From: Heligmosomoides polygyrus polygyrus
Taxonomy: Eukaryota > Nematoda > Chromadorea > Rhabditida > Heligmosomidae
Direction of reading: 5' to 3'
Length of the DNA: 64,000 nt
Assembly (NCBI GenBank): GCA_947396885.1
Contig: OX377206.1
Span: forward strand, 88,905,960 to 88,969,959
In this document: piece after piece, positions 11,815 through 23,500 of the stretch
How the letters are laid out: each line of letters starts with the position of its first letter
How positions within the stretch are numbered: the first letter of the stretch is position 1
The notes under the pieces: model-generated
What the model was told of the DNA's origin: nothing
The model's input: only the letters and a program-made list of their open reading frames with translations
Databases searched by the model: none
Translations under genes and position numbers: made by a program

Positions 11815-12110
11815 TTGCGATCAGAACTCTTACGCCAGACGGGACTCTAACCGGCACGTCGTCTGTTTTCCGGACAGGATGCTAGCCCATTACACCACAG
11901 GCGCTGTTTGATCGTCTGCAACACCCACGTGGCAATGGCCTATTATAATAACACCCATCTGTGATATGGGGATGAACCGTCCACTAATGTCAGCATGAAA
12001 GTGTGGTGGAAACAACACTGGTGGTGTTATAATTTGCTGGCAATGAGTTAGCACCCTGCCCGGAAAGTAGGTTTGAGTCCCGCCTGAGTTTGATTGCAAT
12101 TAATCCTAGC
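11815..12110. repeat. tRNA-like repeat, inverted pair
   Basis: A reverse copy of the GGTTCGAGTCC-type tRNA-like family (about 11815-11935) faces a forward copy (about 11990-12110, with GGTTTGAGTCCCGCC). The pair encloses a short spacer and forms a stem-loop. Both copies are diverged from the cloverleaf at 35399-35468. Confidence 0.65.
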
Positions 12111-12169
12111 AACTTACATTTCCTATGAATGAAATGGATTTATATTGGCAAGTGCTCGATGCGCCTAAA

Positions 12170-12660
12170 GGACCTTTTAGTGTGCACCCGACGCGCGGCG
12201 CAATGTGATGGTAAACTCCCATATCGATTCATCGTGTCGCGCGATCGATAGACGAGCCCACCGTTGCCTCGCGCATCGCGTGCACACTAGGGGTCGTTCA
12301 GTGTGCGCGCGACGCGAGACGCGATGCATGTGTAGTGGCCAAATTGATCGAGCGACGCGATTGATCAATTCGGCCACTACATATGGCATCGCGTCGCGCG
12401 TCGCGCGCGCAGTAAACGACCCCTGAACGATCCCTAGGGCTCCGTTCATACTTCGACGCTGAACGACGCGACGCCACGTATTGTGGCCATATTGATCCAG
12501 CGACGCGACCGATCAATTTGCCCACAATACGTGGCGTCGCCTCGCTCAGAGTCGAAAGTATAAACGGGGCCTAATGGAGCGTTTGCTTGTGCGCGACGCG
12601 CGACGCAATGTAATTATAAGCTCCCATATCGATTCATTGTGTCGCGCGATCGATATGGGT
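12170..12660. repeat. Cluster of GC-rich hairpin elements
   Basis: At least three adjacent inverted repeats and one partial. 12170-12290 has CACTAAAAGGTCC-like ends. 12291-12423 has GGGTCGTT ends and a perfect core around GTGGCCAAATTGATCGAG. 12435-12573 has TAGGGCTCCGTTCATACTTC ends paired with GAAAGTATAAACGGGGCCTA. 12574-12660 is partial. They share architecture more than sequence. Confidence 0.7.
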
Positions 12661-13550
12661 AACTGCGTATCTCGCAGCTGCGGGCTTCGCGCGACTTTGC
12701 AACATCACTAGCTTACGGAAAGCAGTTTTTGTAAAACCTGAAGTTCGCTCACATCAAGATTCTGCTGCCTTCTGTACGTTCATCATAGGCACTCTCTAAG
12801 GACCGCCCAGCAACGCCATTTGTTTGAGCTGCTCGGTTCTTCTGTCCCTCAGGTTGCTCCACAATCGTTCTCATCCTTAATTCCGAATCCAGACGCTCGT
12901 TGCACGACATCGGTGACACGTCCTTTGAAACCAGACGCTGTCTCCACGATGTCGGTAACACTTGCACGTCATCTAAATACAGACACTCGTTCGCGACACG
13001 TCACTTCTTCCGAATCTGGACGCCTGGTCTCCCCTCACTCGCTCCTTCTTACTGGATCCCTTTGCTGGTCTTCCCTCACTGTACCCCCTTATTGCCTCCC
13101 ACCTCCTGGCCTATTTCCTTGTTCTCTCTATTGCCCCCCCCCCACTACCTTACTGGTTTCCTCTTGTTGATTCTCCCCACCTGATCCCACCTCCAGGTCC
13201 CTCCCTCCTGGTAGCTTTCCTGATCCCCATAAGGTCCCCCTCGCTGGCCTTCACCCTGCTTAGCATTCCTCCCACGCTTTAGTATATTTCAGCTATACAT
13301 CTTCTGAATCTAGACGCCTATTGTGCAATCACGGTGACACACCTTCTGAATCCGGACGATCAGAAACGCCCGCAGTTGCCGTTGTGTCAAACAGGAAGAG
13401 CGCGCGATTTCCCATGCTGCAGCAACATGCCACACTGAATGGTAAATTTTACCCGCACGGAGGATACGGAGTGGCGTATCCAACGCAGGTTAGATCACTC
13501 AAGTGTAATCGATGGCTAACTCAGTTGTATAGTGGTAGAGTAGATAGACA
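12661..13550. repeat. ER-B repeat element
   Basis: One end reads GCGCGACTTTGCAACATCAC, the other GCTAACTCAGTTGTATAGTGG. Between them is a pyrimidine-rich strand with a loose motif of about 40 bp (TTCTGAATCCGGACGCTC ... GACATCGGTGACAC) repeated irregularly. The same ends and motif define copies at 14165-15700, 27018-28046 and 47300-50085. No open frame persists between copies. Confidence 0.65.
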
Positions 13551-13559
13551 GATGTAGTT

Positions 13560-13845
13560 ACAATTTTTAAGAAGTTACAATTTTCTTTTGAATGCTCAAC
13601 GCGAATGTATACAGGAGTTATTTTATTGTTATCTCCTATTCGAATTGGTATTCGAATGTTTTCTGTTCGAACTTGAGACCTCGAGTTCGAACAATCGAAA
13701 AGTCCATTTCTCGAATGTACTCGAACTCGATTACTCAGAAGGCTCACATTTTTCCAATATAATCGATTTCGAATACTCGAAAATTTCCGGTATTTCCGGA
13801 ACAGTGCTAATGTCAGCAAATTGGTTTTTTGAGAAGGCTAGTTGA
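13560..13845. repeat. ATTCGAA-rich element, short copy
   Basis: Irregular TTCGAA/ATTCGAAT repeats like those at 7996-9180; only one arm is clear. Confidence 0.5.
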
Positions 13846-14164
13846 TCTCATTTGGTTAAGGAGTCTTCTTGATTTTTCTCCTTTTAAAAGCATTTTTAAT
13901 ACTAGGGGTCTATATATGTATTGTTATTTGTTGTGAAGATGAAGACACGATCATGCAATTTTTATAGAGACAGAGATGCAACAATATAGACAAGAATTAA
14001 CTAGGTATTTTTCTACAATAATGATGTCCAATTAGTTACACTTGGGATTAACGGATTTGCAGAATTTTTTGAAAAAAGTTTTTTTTCAAACTTTTTAATC
14101 TTCTTTGCTTACCAGGTTTGGTATACAGTTCTTTTCTGCGACCGACGTTTTTTATATTTCTCTT

Positions 14165-15700
14165 TTATAAAAAACACAAGTGCTGCGACACGCCTAAAGG
14201 CGTGTCTCGCACTTGCGCGACTTTGCAGCATCATTGACCTATGGAAAGTAGTTTTTGTAAAACCTAAAATTCGCTAACATCTAGGACCTGCTGCGCGCTT
14301 TATCAGCATCAAGCCGTTCGCCATTTCGGTAGCTTCATCATAGACATTCTCTCCGGATCGTCCATTGGTTTGCTCTGCGCAGTACTTCTGTCTCACAGGT
14401 TGCTCTTCCGCAACCGTTCTCATGCTCAACATCTAGCGTTTCCGGGTATCGTTGACATCTCTTCCGAAGCCAGGTTCCCCCTCACTCGTTTCTTTTTACT
14501 GGATCTAATTGCTGGTCCGCCTTTACTGGTCTTCCCTTCCCTCTTTAGTTCCCCACCATCCTGGTCCCAACTACTGGCCCACTTTTTTGTTTCCACTTTT
14601 AACCCCTAATGGTCTCTTCTTGCTGGTTTTCCCGTCTTGGCCCCTTCTCCAGGTTGTTCCTTTCCTTCCCGCTCGCTCTTCTGGTAAACCCTAGAGGTTC
14701 CCTTACTGCCCTTCTCCACCACATCCTTAGTGGGCCACCCATGCTAACGGCAGACGTCGGTGAGACATATTCAGAATCAGTACGCTTGTTGCGCGACGTA
14801 GAGGGCCCATGTTCTGGATCCGGAAGCTCAGAAGACCCGCCTTCCGAATTAAGAAGCTCAGAAGCGCTCGCAGTCGCCGCTATGTCGAGTCTGATGAGGC
14901 TATGCATATGGCAGATTCCTTGCTCCCCGTATGAATTCCCTTACGGCTCCCTTCTTGTTGGTTTCTAATCCTGGTCCCGACTCCAGGTCCCTTCTTCCAG
15001 GTAGATTCCTCCCTACCCTCGAGATCTTCCTTACTACTCTACCTCAATTAAATAGCCCTCCCACGCTTGCGACACCACAACGGCGAGCGAACGCCCATTG
15101 CGCGACATCGGTGTCACATATTTCAAATCCGTTCCCATACTGGTAATGGATCCCCTTACTGATCCTCTTAACTGCTCCCCCCCCCCCCTCCCCGATTGTT
15201 AACTTCCTACTGGTCCCTCCTTAATGCCTAAACCCTTCTTGGTGTCACCTCCTGGCCTGCTTCATTGATCCCCCTATCGCCCCCCCCCCCCATCCCGATG
15301 CTTCCTCCATGTCGCTACCTCCTGGTCGCTGTCAGTTCTCCACCCTCGAAGTCTCCCCTTATACTCTTACCCCATTAGTGGTCTTATGCTAATGGCACGA
15401 AGTCGGCGGCACGGCTTCTGAATCTGGACGCTCAGGAACGCGCGTAGGTGCTGTTGTGTCAAGCAGTGAAAGGATGCGCTTCCCATGCTCCAACAATTCC
15501 CACGTTCAATGGGAAATTTTTGGCGCGCTGTGGATGATACAGCGTACCTCACTTACGATTAGATTAGATCATTCGACCGCTCTCGCTGTGGATGATGCGG
15601 CCTACCTCACTTAGGTTAGATCATTCGATCGCTCTCGCTGTGGGTGATGCGGCGTACCTCACTTAGATTAAGATCACTTGACGAACAAACTCTTTTATAT
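14165..15700. repeat. ER-B repeat element
   Basis: Starts with CACAAGTGCTGCGACACGCC and the GCGCGACTTTGCAGCATCA block, and carries many copies of the ~40-bp motif. It ends in near-identical ~45-bp direct repeats (CTCTCGCTGTGGATGATGCG, 15575-15660). C-rich runs at 15176-15190 and 15280-15292 may be assembly weak spots. Confidence 0.62.
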
Positions 15701-16059
15701 ATAGGTGGTGATAGCAGGCAGGAAAGATTGAAAAACTTAGTAACAAATGCCCAGGTTTCAAGAAAGTCGAATTGGAGATTAAATCACTGCAAAATTCGCC
15801 GACAGAAATTGTTCCTGTTCATCGTAAAATCCATAAAGTTGTCACCGCGATTATGCTAGAGATTATTTACAAAAATTGAGGGCATTAATATTTATTATGC
15901 GCAAATATTTGGCTTGAAGTGCTGGATTTAAACAAGAAAGTGTCCAATCTAAAGTGAAAATGTTTCATGCAATATTTCAAGTAGGGTAGCAATCTATGGT
16001 GAGAGGGATAAACACAACCTTTTTGCCTAAGATTTACGCTTAGCCTCAGTCATACTGCA

Positions 16060-16705
16060 GAACTTGAAGGAGAAAGGATGAAGGGCGGCTTTAATCACTC
16101 TTGGGATGCGCCGCGTATTCTACTTCTTCGGGATGTCGACTTGCGGTAGCTGGTCTACGACTATGCGATGGCCACCAGATGACGATGTCAGCATTTTACA
16201 CTTCCGAGACAAGTTTGGAGCGAATTCACTGACCCGGTAGGGATAGAAGGCTTGGTTGGTCTGGGCGAGAAATCCGACTCTTGAACCTAGAAGCGGGTGA
16301 ACGCGATAGCTGGCGCCTTCTTCGACTGCGCCTACATAACTTTCTGCACTTCTGGACTTCAGAACATATTGGGATAAAGCTGAAGGACGGGTTTATTCAA
16401 TACCTTTATAGGGACCACGGTGAAGGACGGCGTTACTCTTTCCCTTTTGGGATGCGCCACGCATTCTACTTTTACGGGATGCCGTGGAGGCGATTTGAAT
16501 GCGTATTTGGCCATAAAATGACTTGTGGTGACCAGCCGATGATCAAGTTAGCGCTTTATCCTTCCCAGTCAAGTTTGATACCGATTTGCAGTCCCCGGAG
16601 GGATAAAAGGCTTTCTTGGCCTGGGCGGGAAATCCTAACCAAGAACCTGGTATCGGTTGCCCGCGACAGCCGACACCTCCTCCTTCTGCGCTGTACGCGC
16701 CACCC
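16060..16705 (-). mobile_element. Two tRNA-derived SINE copies in reverse, first one degraded
   Basis: 16060-16335 is decayed but keeps the order of family landmarks. 16422-16705 is well preserved, with tail AAGGACGGCG, the GCATTTGGCC region and the head TTCTGCGCTGTACGCGCC. Open frames here are shared with other SINE copies and are not genes. Confidence 0.75.
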
Positions 16706-16709
16706 ACTT

Positions 16710-17561
16710 CAGGACTTGCTCATCAAAAAGTAACGAAATTGAGGTTCATTTTCACCCTCTCCATACTCGTGCAACCTCTTCTCAACTGCCTATCGCATTC
16801 TTCCAGCTTTTGATAAAAATCTGCAGGCACATCAATTTTCTGGCTTGAACTATCCGGAAACTACTTTCCGAAAGTCCTTAGACTTCTGTGTTCGATTCTG
16901 ATGTTGTAGATACCCTAAAGGAATGTTCTTCAAATCATGTGCTACCCACTGCATGGAGCCTAGCAGCGTTGTTGAACAATTTCTGCACAAGTCGGTTACA
17001 CAGTTTCTCATTTGCGAGCATATACGTCGTCTTTTTTCTTCTGGCAATTAATTTCGCTCAAAAGTCTAAGCGAATTGCTCAGCTTATTTTGATCTAACTA
17101 GCGCGTGAATTTGCAGAGAAGAACTAGAGTAGGTGTGGATGTATTCCGTCTCATCTACGTTGTTTTGCGTGCGAGCGTGTGAGTGGGCAAAGTAGCTCGA
17201 GAAAATACGGCCCGACATTCCCTTTTTCCACCTTTTTTCACACATCGACAGCATGGGGCTCTTCTGCTGTTTCTAAGTGACGACGCTAATGGCGACGCCT
17301 ACATATCTGAACATTGTGACCAGTTTTTTGCACATTCCAATGTGCTCTTCACAGAAGCTCACCTTTCACGGCCAACTTCGATTGTTTGTAGTGCATTTCG
17401 AGATGTCAGGCGCAAAGATTGTTGGGTGTTACGGTGTCGTCAGACGACCTTACGTGGATATACGCTTGCCTTTGCCTTTGTGTTTCAGAATGTTTGTTTA
17501 GGTCAGATTCAGCTCGCTGTTTTCGCCGAAGTGTCGCTTCGGTGTCGACGGCTGAGCGGCT
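16710..17561. other. Region upstream of the GPCR gene
   Basis: Likely holds the promoter and 5' untranslated region of the receptor gene that starts at 17562, but I see no clear core promoter or spliced-leader acceptor. Open frames at 17183-17587 and (minus) 16850-17047 have no recognisable domain. Confidence 0.35.
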
Positions 17562-20500
17562 ATGAGCATCGATATGCTGGAGTATGACGAAATAAGCGAA
17601 CAGTATAACGATAACGACATATACACTTTGGATCTCTTCTACAGGGTAAGCACTACATTTCCGTTTCTACTATAGAAAGGCTGTCCTAAAAGTTCTAAGA
17701 ACTGCTTTAATGGTGATATATGTCATTTTTACGTCAAAATGGGCACTATTCATGTCGAATTAGACGCTTTTCACATCGAACTGGACACTTTTCAAATCAA
17801 TTTTGACACTTTTCACGTCAAATTGGACACTCCTCTAAGTCTAAGCCTAAGAATTTTGAAGTCAAAATGAACTCTTCCGAATCAAGATGACCGATAGGCA
17901 GGTTAAACTGCAGACTCACTAGTTAGAATATTTTTTGCTCAAGAAAAAATTTGTAGAATGTTCTTTGAAAATTTTCAGTTCACCTGCCCCAAGATGTGTA
18001 ATAATTTTTATAAAAATTTTATTTTTTTGTGAAAATTGTAATAAATTAAACTTTATTTTAAAGCGCGGCAAATTAGCGACCCTGCTGTGCATCAAAAGAC
18101 TGAATCGCGCCATGCACTCGAAAAGCAAGTCGTAATGTTTATTCGATTGATAGTGTAAATACTGCCTACATGCAGCAAGAAACTTAAAATATGTGTGTTT
18201 TTTACAATTGTTTATGCTGCATCGTTTGCAGGTGTGAAACTGCATGCAAACAACATTTTTGCTATCCATCGAATAAAAATCGTGAAGTTTCGGACGGGCG
18301 CGTGGCGTAGTCTCTGTTTTGGAAGTAGAAGATGGCCGCCTTCTTGCTCTTCAAAACGAGTTTTAAACCATGGTTTTTCCAAAATAAAATAAAATTTTAG
18401 CAACATTTCTAGGCACTTGTTCACTTATTGGGTAGATGAACTAAAACTTCATAGAGAGTTATACTAGGTTTTCCTTGAACAAAAAACGGTTCTAACATTT
18501 TTGGTGAGTTTCTAGTTCAATTTGAAAGAGTTCACTTTGATTTCAAAAGCCTTAAACCAGCCTATAATAGTATCCAGTTTGACGTGAAAAGTGCCCAATT
18601 CGACGATAAAATAGTATATACACAATATTCTTCACTTATTGGCACATCCTATAAATTTGAATGCCGTTTTTTCGGCTTTTTTTCATTACGGTACGCCACT
18701 TTTAATTGATTTCAACGAAATATCCGGAATGAACGGCAAATGTCGTTCCGCGCAGACGAAGCGACGTCTCGTACAGAATTGGATACATCCATAGCCGGTT
18801 AGAAAGTAGCAATAGTCGGAAAACCAGCAAGGACTTCGTTCCAGTTGTTGACTGATATTATCAACTTGCGATGTAGCCTATCTACTGGCCAACATATTCA
18901 GGCTATTTTCACCTCAAATGCCCAAATGTCTATAAAAATCGATAAAATCGATCAACAATGGCCAGATGATCGATATTGCTCACTTATTGTGAACAGCTTC
19001 TATCGGCTTCATATTCGAGCGATATCTAATCTTTTACCTATACCCATATTCTAACTTCAAACTTTAAATCACAACGACTTAGCATAGCTTAAGAGCAAGT
19101 AAGCGAAATGATTTTGGTATGTTAATGACTGAGATTGCGTCATGCGCTCGTCCAAAGTGCACAAATGGTCGCCTGATTGGTGGCGTAAATGCCATTTACT
19201 TGAGATGTTTCATTTATTTTCCTGTTTGCCTAGATTTTTCCTCTTTTTTGTTTTCATTGATAATCTGACGTTGCAGATGAACGGTTACGTCTAAAGTAGG
19301 AATCTGCAATGAACATAAATGCCAGTGCGGTTAACCACCTTTTTTCTTCGAATATTGGCTCAAATATTCCTAACAATTTTCGTGATTGAAATTAGCCCTC
19401 ACTGTACATACAAATTCAAGGTACAAATTGAAAAGAGAAAACTAGAAAATATAAAAAATAAAATAAAATAAATGAACACTTGATGCAAATGACACTTACA
19501 CCACCCTCAACTGTACATTGATTCTGCAGGCACAGTCTGCAGGTTGAGGATTATAAAGGTAATCAATAACAAATGCAATAAAAAACATTAAAAATGGAAA
19601 GGATATAATGTCATATGCGTAAATTTTTATTTTTTATTTTTTTATTTTATCCTTTCTGTTTTCTAATTTTTCTTTTGTCCATTTTTTATTGATAACTTTT
19701 ATAACCTTCAACTTTCCCAGCATACTCAAGGTACAGTTGACGGTGGTGTAAGTGCCATTTACATCAACGGCTTATTTATTTTATTTTATCTTTTCGATTT
19801 TCCAATTTATCTTTTTTTACCGTTTTCTTTTGTTGACCTACTTTTATAACCCTCAACTGTGCTGTAGACTCAAGGTAGTTGAGAGTAGAAAACCTGTCAC
19901 GTGTTGGGCAATTCTATTCAAATGTATTCTCCATCGATCTTCCCTTCGACCACATGATGTCGTATCTTTGATACTAGCAATCGACTTACAGTGATCCCGC
20001 GAATTTTTCACCATCGATACGTGGCGATAGATTTCTATTGTCACAAAATTCTGGGGGGGGTTTTTGGCAAGGAGCGTTTTTTATTAGGCAATTTTGTATT
20101 TACCCCATTTTTAGCTTCATTAGTAATTGCTATTGGCTTTATGCTTAATTTTATCTAATCAAACTTTTCCCTAAATGGGAAAATTTTAGCCTTGTCGGTC
20201 GTAGGGTCTTATTCATTCTTCATCTGTAAAGTTTCGTATAAATGCATTTTCACTGTCGGTTTGATGAATACTGCGTAGCGTGGGACTAGCTTTCTGTTGT
20301 GACAGAATTCTGGACCTTCTTTCAGGCTAGGGAAATTTTATTAATCCAGCAGTGACGTGGTTACCCAATTTTTAGATTCAGCTCAGAGCGAGTAGTTCGT
20401 ACTGGCTTTAAGTTTAACGTTATTTTGTCTGAACAAGGTATGTACTGACTTTAAATTCAACGCGATTTTGTCTGGTAGCTAAAAAGAAGAAACTAAACTA

Positions 20501-23500
20501 CTGCTACGGCGTAGGATCTTGTCCACTTTTCAATCTTAAAACGGCATGTAAATGGAATCTACGCTGTAAATCAAGCAAACATAGCGATGCATTGGACGAA
20601 TGCATTGTGCGATCTCAGCACCACAATCTCCGTAGGATCTATGCTTTTCTGCTCAACAATTAAGCTATAAAACATTGCTGTAGCTAAAGGAATTTAAAGT
20701 TTTGAACCCACTCAATTATTGATGACGTTTTTGGGACAGCCTGTATATGTGGTAAAATTTTCAGATTGAGAAATGGTTGTATGGCATTGCCTTTGTGACT
20801 GGTTTATTCGCGTTTACCTATACTGTCATCAAACTGTGCAGGTTTGTGCTCACTCATTCGTTGCCAGGAAACGCTGCCATGTTTGATGCTGTTTTTTTTT
20901 GGCTGAATGGTTCTCTGTTCTAACCCGAAAGAGTTTACTTTTGTAATTTTTACGCGATTTTTTTCAGAACGAGGCGAAAAGAGTTGGTCCTTGCTGCTCG
21001 ACTTTTTACATACAAAATCAGTCTTACTGTAGCTGACAGTTTGGTATTGTTCGTTTATGCTCCGACTCAGCTACTCTGGTTGATCAAATTTTGGGTGAGA
21101 TTTTTTGTTAGCCTTTTCACTGACTCACGCTTAAGATGGGCGCGTGGAGCGCAATCGGAGGAGGTGCCGGCTGTAACGTGCATTCGATACCAGGTTCCTG
21201 GTTCGGATTTGCTGCCCAGGCCGACCTAGCCTTCCATCCCTCGGGGGTCGGTGAATTGGTATCAGACTTGTCTGGGAAGGACAAAGCGCTGACTTGCTCA
21301 TCAGCTAGCCACCACAAGTCATTGTGTGGCCAACTACGCATTTAAACCACCTCCACGTCATCCCATATGTAGAAGTAGAATGCGCGGCGCATCCCAAAAG
21401 GGATTGAGTAACGACGTCCATTATCCGTAGTACTTTACGCTTAACATCGTGTCGCGCATTTGTTTGTTTTGAAGGTGCACAGAGCTTTTATAGTTGCCTA
21501 TTTTGTATAGTATTACCGATTCTTAAGATTCTTGTGCCATCACTGTTCGATGTTGTTCAATATCTTCGCAGCCGTCACGTTGTTTCTGCTTCACGCTATT
21601 CATCCGTTCTGTTGAGACCTTCCCGTGGTCCCGCTGCTCAGCACCTCTAATGTTTCTAATTTATTTAGCGTAGCAGCTTTTCCAAAAACTTCAAAAGCGC
21701 TCTTCTTTCGCTCTTTATTTTTGCAGTTTAATTATTGTTATAATTATAGTTAGAGAATTATTTAATTATAGTTATTATAGTTTTTAAAAGGCTATAGAAC
21801 AATTCTGGGAGACCGTATCACGGGTGGGTGCTGACAGACCTGGAGGACATCGCGGATGTTACGTGGGGTCAAACAGCGCCGGTGGTGTAAGGCGAACATC
21901 GCTGCCCGGAAAGCGGAAGATGCGGGTTCGAGTCCCGCCTGGTGGAAGAGTTTTGATCGCAACAAAACATCCTGTAACAATTCTGGGAGACTCATCCGTG
22001 CCTAAGTATGCGCTTCAGATTCCTTCTATGTACGTGTACTATTTTTCTTTGCAAACGCTGATTTGATTGACTTGCTTGACGAATCCGACTTTTCTGACCC
22101 GTGGAGTTGCCTCGAGTCTATGTCATTAAACCAAAAGTGTCACTCTAACTTCGAAATGGCAGCACTTCATGCAAAGTTGCCCCAATGGAACCGGTTGGTT
22201 GGCTGCGAAGTAACGTCCTTAAGTTATCCGTTAGTTACGGTCAAACCCAGTATGATGGCGGTAAATTAAAGGACAGAGGATAAAGAACGACGTGAACCTA
22301 CCTCTTTTGTGTTGCGCTGCCCATTCTACTTCTACGGAATATTGTGGAGCAGTTTGAATGCGTACTTGGCCCACACGATGACTTGCGGTGGCCATTCGAT
22401 GAGCAAGTGTGCGCTTTGTCCTTTACAGACGTCTGGCACCAATGCACCGACCCCGAAAGTAGGGAAGGCCTTCCTCCCGCTGACCTATCACGGGCCTAAG
22501 TGACTCTGATAGATGTCTATGCGGTTGAAGTGCGCAACGCCATGTAATGGTAGATCACAAACACTTTTTTCTTGAATTTTAATTACCTAGCCGCTTACAA
22601 CTGCATCATTACGCCCACAAAAGAGAAAACAAAAGGCTTTAGAGACAAAAAATGCCTTTAAAAAATCATCATGGAAGTTTCTGTTACTGCATAGATCTAG
22701 ACGACAATGCTTAACACTGCATGCTTCACTTTCTTCTTCTTCTTCTTCTTCTTCTTCTTCTTCTTCTTCTTCTTCTTCTTCTTTTTCTTCTTCTTCGCAC
22801 AGTGACTGATCCACATTGTTGGTGTGTTGCGTTCCTGTCAAAAGCCTCGTTGGGGTGTGACTGAGCCATCTCCACGTCCTCATGTTAGGAACAGTCACAT
22901 TCGTGCCATCTGTTGCTCAGAGGTGGTCGTGGCACCGCAGACCAGCTCCGAACAGTATCCTCTTCATGTTTCAGTCTTCTGGTGTACTCGGGTGCTTTAG
23001 TGACACTTTTTTCGTCCATTTTTAAGGTTTAATGACATCTTCCCTTTCTTCCTTTCTTAGCTTTAATGACTCCATCCTTTCGTCCTTTCCTAAAGTTGAT
23101 ACACTAATGGCATTTTCTTCTTCTTCAGATGTGTGAACACTTTAGGCCATGACGGGACCTTATCGTAATGAGATCATTGCACGACATTTCATCTATTCCA
23201 TTTTAATAGTTCGTAGCATTTATAGGTTCACGGTCTTCTACTTTACCTATACAACTGAAAAGATAGCCACTTTAAACCCTGGTCTTTAAGTCGTTGTTGT
23301 AAAGACCTTGTTGACTATCACGTCTTCAAGTGAAGACTAGAAGGATTTTGTTTTTGATGTACCGGGACGACTCTGAAGGTTCGAAAGCACGAAAAAATGC
23401 GACAGGATGCACAAATTGTAAGCACTGACGATAACGTTTAGTCAACTCCGTCCGATGTGGAATGCGCAGCGCGTTCTACTTCTAAAGAAGCAGCATGTAT

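Noticed and set aside
16850..17047. Minus-strand 65-codon frame rich in Cys, Arg and Lys
   Set aside because: No recognisable domain, no convincing splice sites, and no neighbouring exon.
22587..22898. Poly-Glu protein on the minus strand
   Set aside because: It is a translation of the (TTC)n microsatellite, with no splice or homology support.
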